NCBI GenBank assembly: GCA_030762895.1
Contig: CM061070.1
Coordinates: 49,026,831 to 49,090,830 of the forward strand
DNA length: 64,000 nt
Source: Sophora flavescens
Lineage: Eukaryota > Streptophyta > Magnoliopsida > Fabales > Fabaceae
Direction: 5' to 3'
Position 1 is the first letter of the stretch. Each line of letters starts with the position of its first letter. Position numbers and translations under genes: made by a program. The notes beneath the pieces are model-generated. The model was given only the letters and a program-made list of their open reading frames with translations, searched no databases and was not told the origin of the DNA. Positions 10,785-22,051 of the stretch are shown one piece after another.

Positions 10785-12022
10785 GAAACCCTAGATAGCT
10801 TATAACCAACCTCATCTAAGTTAAAAGTTGAACAAAATCTCATTTTCCTACAAATACATAGATTTGGCCAAGAGGGAGAATTTAGGCTAGAAAATTATTT
10901 TGATCTCAAGCTTCTAGACCTAGAAACTAGAGGTGGTAGAGAAATAAGATCAAGTGCTAGAACACTCAAAACATTTTTCTATGATTTTTGGTGAATTTTT
11001 GAAAAACTAGATCCAGGAATTGAAATTTGAGATAACTTAATGAAAATGGAAGTTTGATGGATGATTAATGAAGCTAAGAGGATGAGTAATTGGATCCTCA
11101 CTTTGAAATGAAGAAGTTTGATGAAGAACTTAAAGAACAATGATGAACTTAGCAAGAACACCAATGAAGTTCTTAGTGTTTTTGTGAAGAAACTAACTTA
11201 GAATGAAAATAGAAATGTGTCCAAGTGTGGGAAGGGTGTGGGCTACGCACATTTGAGGAAGTGAGGGGTATTTTTGGCCTTCCAAATTGCCTTAAGAGAG
11301 AACCTTGGTTGGACTTAACTTGGCATAGATTAGGTTAAGCTTAGAAACTAATATAATAACATAACTAGTGTTAATAGTAATCATGAGTAAGGAAAAAAAT
11401 GTGTGGTGAATGGGTGAGGGGGGGTGTTGGCTGCATTTTCCACCACAAAGGAGGAAGAAGAAGCCAATTTGTTCATGACTTGCCTTAACCATGGTTAACA
11501 TTTAACTAGGATAGGTTAGGTTAAGGGTATTTTGGTCATTTCACCTAAAAGACATGATTACTTGCATTAAATGCTTCATAAATGCTTGGTGAGTCATGGT
11601 GGTGACTCAGCCCCTCCGGTGTCCGGTTCTATCTCTGCAATTCTATTTTTGACTTCGTCGGTTTCCCGATTAGGGTTCCCATCCGTTTTTTGCCAAAATT
11701 CGCCCGAATAAAATCTAATATTTTATTTTTGGGCAAAATTTTGGAAAATAGACTTCCTCACGGACATAATATAAAAATCTACAATTTTTCAGTTTCGAAT
11801 CAAATTAAGGTTTTCTGCCGGTATAAAATTATACTGTCAGTAAAAACGCAGATCGTTTTTCGTCTGAATTTCAAACCCAAATTTTAACCAGAGCTTCCTA
11901 CCATAGAGTAGGTTCTAGATATAATTTTGTTTTCTCCAAAATCATTTCCTAGGTCTCAGATAAAAATATAAATAAATATATTTTTACCGGTAATACAGCA
12001 TAATTAAAAATAGGTTGTTACA
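10785..12022 (-). repeat. 3' LTR of the gypsy element (left copy)
   Basis: On the minus strand it starts TGTAACAACC, preceded by the purine-rich GGGGTAGTAA (plus 12023-12032). Positions 11294-12022 are repeated with modest divergence at 19398-20129, which shows it is one of an LTR pair. The part 10785-11293 lacks a partner on the right. The outer end is truncated or masked by the Sirevirus inserted at 10784. Confidence 0.75.
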
Positions 12023-12055
12023 TTACTACCCCACTTAGAACGGAATTTGCGTACC

Positions 12056-12549
12056 TCAGAAAAGATGTGGATACTGCTGCTGCATATCCGTTTCACATTC
12101 CCAAGCAACATCTCCAGTAATTGGATCCCATATAACCTTAACCATCATTGCGGATACATGCAATGATTTCCTACTTAAAGCATCTACGACAACATTCGTC
12201 TTCCCCGGATGGTACAGTAAATCAAACTCATAGTCTTTGATAAACTTCATCTATCTCCGCTGTCTCATTTTCAATTCTTTATGATCGAACAGATACTTCA
12301 GACTTTTATGGTCACTGTAAACATTAAACTTTGCTCCATACAGAAAGTGTCGTCATATCTTTAATGCGAACACTATGGCTGCCAACTCCAAATCATGAGT
12401 CGGATAGTTCTTCTCATGAATTCTCAATTGTCGGGAAGCATAAGCCACAAATCTTCCCTCTTGAATTAGAACACAACCTAAATCTTGGTATGACGCATCA
12501 TAGTATACGTCAAATTGTCCTAACGGATCGGGTAAAGTCAACACAGTGA
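12056..12549 (-). pseudogene. gypsy RNase H, fragmented
   Basis: Two frame-shifted pieces. The first (12544-12353) shows FDVYYDASYQDLGCVLIQ with the first catalytic Asp, FVAYASRQLR, and NYPTHDLELAAIVFALK with the expected Glu region. The second (12250-12056) has YHPGKTNVVVDALSRKS, the end of the gypsy RNase H, with Asp-to-Val where NVVADALSRK is normal. Integrase should follow, but the LTR begins 35 bp further on, so integrase has been deleted. Confidence 0.8.
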
Positions 12550-12582
12550 TGTAGTCAAACTGTCATTCAGCTTTTGAAAACT

Positions 12583-13463
12583 CTACTCACACTTGTCCGT
12601 CCATACAAAAGCTGTATTTTTCCTCGTCAACTGCGTCATAGGCAATGCAATCTTCGAAAAACCCTCTATAAACCTCCGATAATATCCAGTCAACCCAAAA
12701 AAACTTCGTATCTCACTTACTAATTTAGGCCGTTCCCACTTAAGAACTACCTCAACCTTAGCTGGATCTACTGCTATACATTCCTTGTTAATCACATGTC
12801 CAAGAAACTGGACTTCTTCCATCCAAAACTCACACTTGGAAAGTTTAGCATAAAACTGTCTATCCTTCAAAACTTGCAACACCACTCTCAGATGTTCCTC
12901 ATGATCTTCCAGCATACGAGAATAGATAAGTATATTATCGATGAACACAACAACAAACTTATCAAGGAATGGTCTAAAAATTATGTTCATATAATCCATG
13001 AACACTGCTGGTGCATTAGTCACACCAAAAGGTATGACTAAATACTCGTAATACCCGTACCTCGTCCTAAAATCCATTTTGAGTATATCTTCCTTCCTTA
13101 CTCTAATATGATGATATCCAGACCTCAAATCAATCTTAGAAAATACTGCTGCTCCCTTCAGCTGATCCATCAGATCCTTATCCTAGGCAACGGATACTTA
13201 TTCTTGATTGTCACTTTGTTCAACTTTCTGTAATCTGTGCACAACCTAGCACTTCCATCCTTTTTCTTAAAAAACAACAGCAGAGCTCCCCATGGTGAAA
13301 TACTCGGTCTGATGAACTCTTTTCCCAACATGTCATCCAACTGTTTCTTTAACTCCGCCAACTCTATGGGTGACATCCGATAGGGCTCTATAGATATAGG
13401 TCTTGTCCCTGTTACAAGATCTATGGTGAATTCCACCTCTCTCTGGTGGCAAACCTGGAACAT
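12583..13463 (-). pseudogene. gypsy reverse transcriptase, one frameshift
   Basis: Piece 1 (13463-13170) has the RT N-terminal motifs IEPYRMSPIELAELKKQL, then KKKDGSARLCTDYRKLN and YPLPRI. Piece 2 (13170-12583) has FSKIDLRSGYHHIRV with the first catalytic Asp, PFGVTNAPAVFMDYMN, and VVVFIDNILIYS, where the second Asp of the FIDD active site is Asn, which should abolish activity. Next come CEFWMEEVQFLGHVI and the RT/RNase H connection (LTGYYRRFIEGFS). A frame change of one base separates the two pieces. Confidence 0.88.
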
Positions 13464-13895
13464 CAGGAGGGAAAACTTCAGGAAACTCTCTCACAATAGG
13501 CATAGAATCATCACTCCTCATGGATACTCCTTCATTGGCAGAGACTACACTAGAAGACTCAAGAAATGATAAGGTCTTACTAGAACAGTCTAGCATTACA
13601 TGGTTAACTCCGAAAGCCAATCCATGCTAAGGATAACATCTATCTGTTGCATAGGCAAACAGACAAGGTCTACAATAAATGTCATATTCTCAACAACTAT
13701 AGGACATTATAAACAAACAGACATAGTAGTCAAAGAATCACTAGTCGGGGTAGATACGATAAGGGTATAAGGTAATTTAGAAGCAAGTAATTGTAAATAA
13801 TCTACACACTCATGCGAATAAAAGAATGTGTAGCACCTAAGTCAAACAATACTGACGAGAGTCTACCTGATATCAAACACATACCTTGTATAAGA
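13464..13895 (-). pseudogene. gypsy protease region, distal part
   Basis: Minus-strand sequence upstream of RT shows broken frames. They include VREFPEVFPPDVPGLPPERG (13500-13420), the linker that precedes gypsy RT, and further right a decayed aspartic protease region. The same protein region resumes at 17935 beyond the solo LTR. I could not place a clear D-S/T-G motif, probably because of frameshifts. Confidence 0.6.
13891..13895. repeat. Target site duplication of solo LTR (left)
   Basis: TAAGA immediately before the LTR's TGTAACACC; identical TAAGA follows at 17930-17934. A 5-bp duplication is what an LTR-retrotransposon integrase makes. Confidence 0.9.
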
Positions 13896-16800
13896 TGTAA
13901 CACCCCGATTTTTTTACTATTCTTCAATAATAGTAAATATCTGTATATGTTTATTTTTTTGTTTAGTTTTATGTGATTTGGGTTGAGTAATTTTAATTAC
14001 TCATTTAAAATTTATTTTTGAGTGCATTAATATTGTCTTATATCAGTATAGGCATGATTACTAAACAATACTATATGTTATTTTCACTATGAGTATTTGT
14101 TCAGAAAAAAGTATTTGTAATGAGATTGGAAGAAAATTATTGTTATATCTTTATTCTATTTAATTTTAGAGTTAAAAATATTTTGGTTTGACATTAATCA
14201 GAGATTAATTTTGGACCGTTGATTTTCTTAGTTGATCAGTTCAACTATCAATCTTGACTCTAATTTAAATTTTTAAATCATATTTTTGTCATACATTATT
14301 TTTAGATCCAAAAGCCAAAAACATATTTATTTTTAGGTTCAATATTTACCACTCATTTTGTACCTACTATTACTAATCACAAATTTCTTCCTCCTTATAA
14401 CTCCCTGCCTCATACACGACAGAAAACATCTTCTTTCTTTTTTTTCTTCTTTCTTTCTTTCTTCTTCTTCCTCCCTACTTCATCTTTCTCCTTCCTCCTC
14501 TTCCAGTCGGCGCCGCCTCCACCTGCAACCGCCGTCCAGCCGCGAGTCGCCACTGCAGGGATGCCGTCCGGCCGTTGCTCGACGCGGACAGGACCGCCAT
14601 GCGACTCAGCTCGTGTTCCTGCTGTTTGCTCCTCCGATCATTGCTGTATCCATCGAGAGAAGGATTTCCGCAGCCTATCATGGTGGTTTTCCATCTCTCT
14701 GTGTTGTTGAACCTTCTTTCCTTCTTCCCTTAAGCTTGACTTTTGTTTTTGTTTGGATCTTTGGTGGTGTCCAGAATCGTGCCGCCGCCCTCCGCCGCTA
14801 CCCGTCGTCCGCCGCCGTCACCACCCTCCAGCCGCCATCACAGTGCTTCTTCCTCATCTTAGGTGAGTTGATTTCATCTTTTCTTGTTCAGAATTCAAAA
14901 ATCCCCAATTTCACTCTAAACCGTAACCCCAATTTATTTTAATTTCAGTTGTTAAACATGAAATTAATTATGTTTGTAATCAATTAAGCTGTTGAATTAG
15001 TGATTTCTTGAACCGATTTCATGATTCTTTAATTAGAATGAATTTTTCCCAATTTAGGTTATGAACCCTAAAGCCCCAATTTGATTTTTATGGAAATTGG
15101 TTATGATTGGTAAAATTAACTATGCAATCATGAAATTAGGACTGTTAATTTAAGTTTTGACAAATCAATTTTGTGTTTCTATGAGTAAATCTCATTTTCC
15201 CCAATTTCAATTAAAACCCCAAACTTCCCAATTTGAAACATTAGTCAAATCATGTTGGCTTCTCAATTTTGATTATGTTTTAATGTAATTAGAGTTGTTA
15301 ATTTGTAGTTCCCTAGCCTAATTCCATATTACTTGATCAAAATTGGTTTTTCCCAAATTCCTAGAGAACTCTAAAACCCCAATCATTTTAAATGAAAAAC
15401 CAATATCGTTTCCTTAGTTGAATTAATTATTTAAGTTGTACAAACTTATGTTTTGTGATGATAAGTTTCTGATTTTTGGTTGTGCTTGCTATTGGCTATG
15501 TTGATGGCCAATTTCCATCTATGTGGATGTGACGGTCATAGTTGAAGGAGAAGAGGGTAAGTGGTTGGAGCTATCTCGAAGTTGTTATAAGCGTTTTGAA
15601 GTGTTAGAGGAACCCGGAATGAGTGATCTTATTCTTGTCTTCAAAGGTAAGGGGAGACTGCCTGAGGGATTTTCGGTAACTGCATGCTAATTGTGTGTCG
15701 TATTTGAGTTTATCTGTTGTGATGTGTGGTGTCAAATTAAATTGTTATATGAATGTTATGTGGTTTTTAATGTTTCCTGTGAAAGCATGATTATACTATG
15801 ATGTATGGGTATCTGCTATGTGTGGATTATCTGTTGGTTGGTTGATTGACTGAGCAGCCTGACATTGGTCAGTGCTCAATTAAATTAAAGATAAAAGCGT
15901 TGAAAAAGCTTGATGAGAAATTCAAAGGACTTGATTTATGGAAGAAAGATATTGAAAGTATTTATATTTGATAATGTTTTGGAGAAAAGAGTGATTTATA
16001 AATAAATAGTGAGGACGACATCTTGAAAATATTTCAGTTACGTTGTCTTTTCCAAACAAATTCAAAAATAAGACGAAAAGTGATTCTAAGAAATGTAAAT
16101 GTCAATGATATTTTAACAATGATTATGAAGAACTTTTGTAAAAGAGAAAATCATTTGATTTACAAATGACTTTATTTCCAACGAAAAATACTTTAGAAAA
16201 GTATTTGACAACGAAAACTATGAGGGACAATTTTATTATTTCAAATAGAAATGAGTTGGAAATGATTTTACGAGGATTTGAAGTTGTTATGGAAAAAGGA
16301 GTTTTCAAAAGAAAACGAATTTGAGAAAAATGAATTTCTCTATGATTTGATGGTTTTATAAATGAATTTCAAACGAAAAGGATTTCTGTAAACGAGTTTT
16401 ACACAATGGTGTTATTTCCATCAACTTGGATAAGTTGAGGAAACTTTGGTTTTGTTTTGTATTTCACCGAACGAAAATGGTTTAAACGAACCTAGCACCC
16501 GAGACGTCGGATCTAGTGTTCTATGATATGGGCCTGGGGTCCGAATGATATGGGCCTGGGGTCCGAATGGTGAAGTTATGGACTAGATGTCCAATAAGTG
16601 GTTTATTGGTTTTGTGCACTAAAGTCTACGTGTGTATGACTGGTGCATCGGTCTAGATTTCGTGATTTGCACACTTTTGACTTGCAGTCAAATTGTTTTG
16701 AAAGAGGTATTAAACTTGAAAGTTTAAAATGATGATTTGGTCGTGCTGCTTTTTAGCTCCGACACATAAAGATTGATCACAAAGAAAACAACGAGAACAA

Positions 16801-17929
16801 AACGTTTTACATGCATTACAGGGCAGACGTGCCTTTGCATAGGACTTGAATGCTTGATGGCAAGTATTCATGCAGTTTGCGTCACTGTGCCTTGATGGAT
16901 ATACGACCACGTAGACCATGTGCTATATGTAGTCACCACTTTGCCTTGAGTTGGACTGTGGAATGGTCAATAGAACTTTGCCATATCGGGCATTGATTCT
17001 GCCTTAATTGGCAACTAGAGCCTGATCAGCTCATTTATTTGTTGGTTGGAGCTCCGGAGATTAGGTTTCAAAGTTAGTTGTGAAATATTGAAGTGTCATG
17101 GTTTTTAAAACGGGTACGACTGTCGGGTATGAAACCCTTTGATAAATATATTGTTTATCTTTGAATATTCATGTTAAATGGTAATTGAGAGTCGTGCGTG
17201 TGGTTGTCGTATTTAAATCCATATATCGGGATCTCACCCTTACAGATATTTCAGGTTTCTTCTGGTTCGCTATTGTACCTTGGGTACTTTAGTACCGATG
17301 GTGCAGAGGAGTCTCCCTAAGCCACTCAGAGACTTAGATTTAATTGCTTGACGAGGTACTTGATTGTGGAATGATCACGTGAGTTTTCTTAGGAATAACT
17401 TTTAGAATGGCCAGCTTATGGTTTGAAACTTAGATTATTTTTGATAGTATGTATGAGTATGGCTCTGAGAGCCTTTATTTTTGGATGGAATGTAAATGGC
17501 TCGGAGAGCCCTTCTTTTGGATGAAAAACTTAAACTTTTCCTGTATAGCTAATTGTTATAACTATATATTTTTTTTATCACTGTCTGGCGGTATTTGGTG
17601 TTACTGGAATTCTGGAATGAAAATGTAATTATTTTAGCAGGTGTTCTTTTACCTGGGATGTCCGAATTACAGAGGAGACTCTATCGAAATTTTCGTAAAA
17701 TATTAGCTTTTATTCAAGTATATTCTTTAAATGAAATAGGCTTGCCAGGCTATGATAGTAAGTCTGTGTGCCGATCAAGGCTTGGGTGTGGAGTCGTGAC
17801 AAAAAATTTTATACCCAATTTCAGACACTTATGTACTTATACAAATTATTTTCCGAAAGCACTAGCAAATTATCTTTTAATTTTATTTCCGCACGTGTTT
17901 AGAAAGTAATGCCCAAGGGGGGTGTTACA
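13896..17929 (+). repeat. Solo LTR, 4034 bp, Del/Tekay-like
   Basis: Ends are TGTAACACCCC and GGGGTGTTACA, an inverted repeat, flanked by a perfect TAAGA duplication. It interrupts the protease region of the gypsy element and contains no gag or pol, so it is a solo LTR left by LTR-LTR recombination. Length and end sequence resemble Del/Tekay chromovirus LTRs. Orientation is taken as plus because of a TATAA box (14396), a pyrimidine-rich leader, a GC-rich stretch (14500-14830) and a likely splice donor AGGTGAGT at 14859. It holds a 22-bp tandem duplication (16525-16568). The open frame 14358-14942 is untrusted: low complexity leader sequence. Confidence 0.88.
14396..14401 (+). promoter_or_regulatory. 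Possible LTR promoter TATA box
   Basis: TATAAC upstream of a pyrimidine-rich, then GC-rich segment that resembles a transcribed 5' leader. Position about 500 bp into the LTR is plausible for a U3/R boundary. Inference only. Confidence 0.3.
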
Positions 17930-17934
17930 TAAGA
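17930..17934. repeat. Target site duplication of solo LTR (right)
   Basis: TAAGA directly after the closing TGTTACA, matching 13891-13895. Confidence 0.9.
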
Positions 17935-18900
17935 TCCGCAGATTGAGAGGACTCAGCTCCACTCATGGTAAACACTCTTCCAGTGGCTTAAGGTCTAGCC
18001 ACATGTTGTCCTGCTGCTGGAACTCCTCTACCAACTCCACCTCTATAGCCTTCAGCTCCCCTACCCGCAACTACTGGCTGCTGCATAGCCCGCTGTCGGC
18101 ACTCTAGAGCCATATGACTTGGTTTTCCCACGGCGGAAACAACTAGGTCTCACCATGCAATCTCTAGCATAATGCTGTCCTCTGCATCTTAAACAAACTA
18201 AGTCTTGCTGCTGCTAGCCTACTCCAACCATTGGTCTTTGAGCAACCGAGCCGGTGCGGATGTACCCAGCCGGTGCAGTGTATGGTTTCTGTCTCCACTG
18301 AGAACCACTACCTATCCTCCTCTGAAAGCCTGATCGAACAGGGGCTCCACTCATCTGTTGCCTCTGTTCCGTAGCTTGCCTCTGATCTATACTTTCGATC
18401 GGACTGTATCTTTCCACCGGCTCCAGGAAACTTTGGATATCGAGAGACACGACTGCTCTCTGTATTTCGTGTCGTAGTCCTTCCTCGAATTTTCTTCACT
18501 GCCAATCCTCATCTGGGTATCTTTGATAGAACTCTGAAAAGTGAATCAGAGCCTCAAAGCATGACGCATAATCCCCAATAGTCATGTTGCCCTGTTCCAG
18601 ATTCATGAACTCCCTTTCTTTCTCGCGTCGAACTAGTCGTGGAAAATATTTCTCGAGGAAACAGTCACGAAATAACCGCCAGCTGATTAGTCTCCCCTCT
18701 GCCCCCAATAGTCTTCTCTTGCCCCTCCACCAAGACTCTGCTCCTCCTGCCAGTATGAAGGCCGCATAAGTCACTTTCCTATCCTCTCTGCAGCGCATGG
18801 TACTGAATATCTTCTCTAACTCTTGTACCCACCACTTTGCCTTTTCTGGGTCATAATCTCCCCGAAACTGTGGTGGTTTTCCCTTCAGGTATTCATTAAC
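17935..18900 (-). pseudogene. gypsy gag, with zinc knuckles
   Basis: The capsid domain is read from about 18900 leftward: KWWVQELEKIF, then from 18798 MRCREDRKVTYAAFILAGGA, WWRGKR, SWRLFRDCFLEKYFPR and FMNLEQGNMTIGDYASCFE, the retrotransposon gag family of Ty3/gypsy. A frame change near 18500 leads into a Gln/Arg-rich linker (18450-18214). Then come CLRCRGQHYARDC (a CX2CX3HX4C variant one residue short) and a second damaged knuckle CFRRGK. Gag forms the particle that packages element RNA. It is broken by at least three frameshifts. Confidence 0.85.
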
Positions 18901-19397
18901 ATCCTTAATTTTTAATATAGTCTTTAAAAAAAAAAGATTATGCTATTAGGAGTTTTAATGTAGAAAAGAACTAATTTATTAGAGTTGATTAATAATTAAA
19001 ACACTATAAAGTTCATATAAAAAAATATAAAGTTTAAAAAAATTAAAATAAAATAAAAGGGCCAAAGGCCCCACGCCCAAATAAGACAATGGCGAAGCCA
19101 ATTTGCAACTTGCAACGTGAGTTGCTTTAGTTAAGGTGGGTTAGATTGATATTAAGTTAAGAAAAAGTAAAATAATAAACAAATGGTGAGAGAAAAGGGT
19201 TTCAAGAAAACACCACAGAAACTAAATATGAAGTGGTCAACTAAATATAAAAGATAAAAGGGTTTCAAGAAAACACCACAGAACCTCGTAATGGGAGAGT
19301 GCAGCGCCGCCAACAGTGAAGGCAAAGAGAAAAAAATGAGATCAGGGTAGCGCTGATAACCGGTGGCAATGCTTAATAGGGAGATAGACCGATCAAA
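18901..19397. other. Unassigned AT-rich DNA inside gypsy element
   Basis: About 500 bp between gag and the right LTR remnant. It should hold the leader, PBS and the U5 end of the 5' LTR, but none is recognisable. It contains a short near-repeat AAGGGTTTCAAGAAAACACC (19195 and 19258). It may be an older insertion or diverged leader. Confidence 0.4.
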
Positions 19398-20129
19398 AAG
19401 AGAGAACCTTGGTTGGACTTGGCATAAGTTAAGTTAAGCTTAGAAATTAATAAAATAACTTAACTAGTGTTAATAGTAATAATGAGTAAGGAAAAAAATG
19501 TGTGGTGAATGGGTGAGGGGGGTGTTGAATGCGTTTTCCACCACAAACGAGGAAGAAGAAGCCAATTTGTTTATGACTTGTCTTGACCATAGTTAACATT
19601 TAACTATGATAGGTTATGTTAAATGTATTTTGGTCATTTCACCTAAAAGACATGATTAATTGCATTAAATTCTTCATAAATGATGGGTGAGTCATGCTGA
19701 CTCACCCCAAGACTCAGCCCCTCCGGTGTCTGGTTCTGTCTCTGCAGTTTCGTTTCCGATTCCGTCGGTTTCCCGATTAGGATTTCCGTTCGTTTTTCGC
19801 CAAAATTCGTCCGAATAAAATCTAATATTTTATTTTTGGGTTAAACTTTGGAAAATAGACTTCCTCAAGGACATAATATAAAAATCTACAATTTTTCAGT
19901 TTCGAGTCAAATCAGGGTTTTATGCCGGTATTAAATTATATTGTCAGTAAAAACGCAGACCGGTTTCCGTCTGAATTTTAAACCCAAATTTTAACCAGAG
20001 CTTCCTACCATAGAGTAGGTTCTAGATATGATTTTGTTTTCTCCAAAATCATTTTCTAGGTCTCAGATAATAATATAAATAAATATATATTTACTAGTAA
20101 TACAGTGTAATTAAAAACATGCTATTACA
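19398..20129 (-). repeat. 5' LTR remnant of gypsy element (right copy)
   Basis: Direct repeat of 11294-12022 with the same orientation, about 730 bp. It contains the shared ACCTTGGTTGGACTT, GTGTGGTGAATGGGTGAGGG and GCTTCCTACCATAGAGTAGG segments. On the minus strand it begins TGTAATAGC. Scattered substitutions and small gaps between the pair indicate an old insertion, certainly older than the clean solo LTR. Confidence 0.8.
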
Positions 20130-20690
20130 AGGAGTACCATCCCGCTCCCAGACCCTTATTTTCCTCCCTGTCCTTGTCCATGATCCTCTTTAAGGGGAGT
20201 ATTTCTCCCTATCCTCGTTCCCCATTTCCACACAGATCCCCATATCGACCCTACCCCATATCGACCCTAAAAAGGTAATTGGTGTAAACCCAAGTCCTAA
20301 CTTCATCCCAGCCAACCCTACCTTTTCTTCAGTGCAATCTCTCTTTAGATTGCATAAATCCCCCCGGCTCACATTGTTGCTGAAAATGTCATAGAAGGTA
20401 TTCAATATCCCTTTCTACACTCATTTTGAATTTCAGAACCTTACCCAATAAACACCACAAAAACATATCTAGGTTTATATTTGCATTTGAGAATGGGGAT
20501 CCCACATGGCAAAGAGCACAATCCCCATTCTCATCCCTAAATTGTCCCCGTGGAAAAAAATCCCCACAAGTAAAGCCCCGGGATAACCCCCACACCAAAT
20601 ATGAAAATTACCATCCCCGATCCAAATTGAACCCATGTCATCATCTCACCCACGTACCAGCAATATAGAAAAATTGAATTATCTTTATCG
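20130..20690. repeat. CCCC-rich interspersed repeat fragment
   Basis: A 550-bp stretch with recurring words such as CCCCATATCGACCCTA (twice near 20240), ATCCCCATTC and TCCCCACAAG. Such GGGGAT-rich sequence is known to me as a dispersed repeat in plant genomes, but I cannot name the family. The short open frames here on both strands reflect low stop density and not a gene. Confidence 0.4.
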
Positions 20691-21742
20691 GAATTGTGAT
20701 TTCTTGTGATGTGTCATGTACCAAGAGTGTCCTTTTAATGTAAAAAAAACTTCAAATTATAATTAAATAACTCATAATCGATAATTGACTTGATCACTTG
20801 GGGTTCATAATCCCAGTATTTCCATTTCACCTAAAGACCGTGTTTGGAAAAGTTGAAATAAACAAATTATACTAATAATAGATTATACATAGAATCGATT
20901 ATAATTAAAATCTATATTTTTTTGGGTATGTTTGCTAAAAATAATTTTAAGATAATCTATTTTATTTGGATAATACATAAAATTTAATTTTACATAGTGA
21001 ATTATGGAAAAGTGCATGAAATTATTTATTCATGTTAAGCAAGAGAGGAGACAGAAAAATGATATCGCATGTGAGAGTGACACCCACCCCCAACCCAAAA
21101 AAAAACACAGTCCTTATTTTTAGATGGAGAAAAAAAGATTTTTTTCTTACAAAATTTAAAGTTGACACCAAACATGAGAAATTATCTGAAAAAAAAAAGC
21201 TTTTTAGACAAAAAAAAAATTGAAAGAGGAAAAATCCATCTTTTGTGAAGATGCTATGAATTAGTCAAATCTTATCTGAAAAGTGAAAGAGGAGTCTTAT
21301 TTTGATACCAAAACCAAATATCAATATCTATTTTTATATTTTTTTTTATATATTTATTTATTATTTCTCTCTTATCTTTCATCATTTTCTTTTTTAAACT
21401 TATCATGATTGATGATGTCCAAAGTTGGTGACAAAATACCATTTATCAAAGTGAAAACCAATTTGGCATCCCGGGTCAACAATTTTATATGTACATAGCA
21501 AATTAATTTATTTTAACCAGTACCACACCTTTTTACATTTCCAGCTTGCGGCCCCATGGCATGTACACTATGTGACTCGTGATTTTCTGGTTCCATACAT
21601 ATCTCCTGCCATCCACCAGGCCCACCCCACCAGAAATAGGAATATGCCAGTAGCTATCCCCCATTCCTCAACTCTTGCAGGCATAACCAATCAACTATTT
21701 TTTAGTTATTAAAATATTAATTTGAAAATAAAATAAAATTCT

Positions 21743-21797
<55 letters not shown>

Positions 21798-22040
21798 GTT
21801 AGACGTAATAGTTTTTTTTATAAATAATTTCAACATAACAATATTAAATGTATTATTTTTTAAATATATAAAATAATACTATTGTGTGCAACAATTTGAT
21901 TAGTATATTCAATAGTTAGCAGAAAAGGAGAAGAACCAAGAATGAAAGATAATAATTAATAGATTATTTAACTAATCAATTAATAATAATTAAATAATTA
22001 ATTAAAATTTTAAAAAAAAGATAGCTGAACATAGTCCAAG
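20691..22040. other. AT-rich intergenic DNA
   Basis: No gene or recognisable element. It includes A-tract-rich stretches, a TIR-like pair around 20870-20960 (AATTATACTAATAATAG versus AATAATTTTAAGATAATC, not convincing) and a microsatellite. Confidence 0.4.
21748..21793. repeat. (TA)n microsatellite
   Basis: About 23 uninterrupted TA units. Confidence 0.95.
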
Positions 22041-22051
22041 GATCCGGTATT

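Larger units (their letters stand above)
10785..20129 (-). mobile_element. Old Ty3/gypsy element, split by a solo LTR
   Basis: Read on the minus strand, the order is right LTR remnant (19398-20129), gag (about 18900-18060), protease region interrupted at 13896-17929 by a foreign solo LTR, RT (13463-12583), RNase H (12549-12056), then left LTR (to 12022). RT before any integrase and the gag type make it Ty3/gypsy, probably a chromovirus; no integrase or chromodomain remains between RNase H and the LTR. The element has many frameshifts. The left LTR is cut by the Sirevirus LTR ending at 10784. Confidence 0.8.

Noticed and set aside
14358..14942. 194-residue open frame on plus strand
   Set aside because: Lies inside the solo LTR, low-complexity Ser/Arg/Leu translation of pyrimidine-rich and GC-rich leader; no family resemblance.
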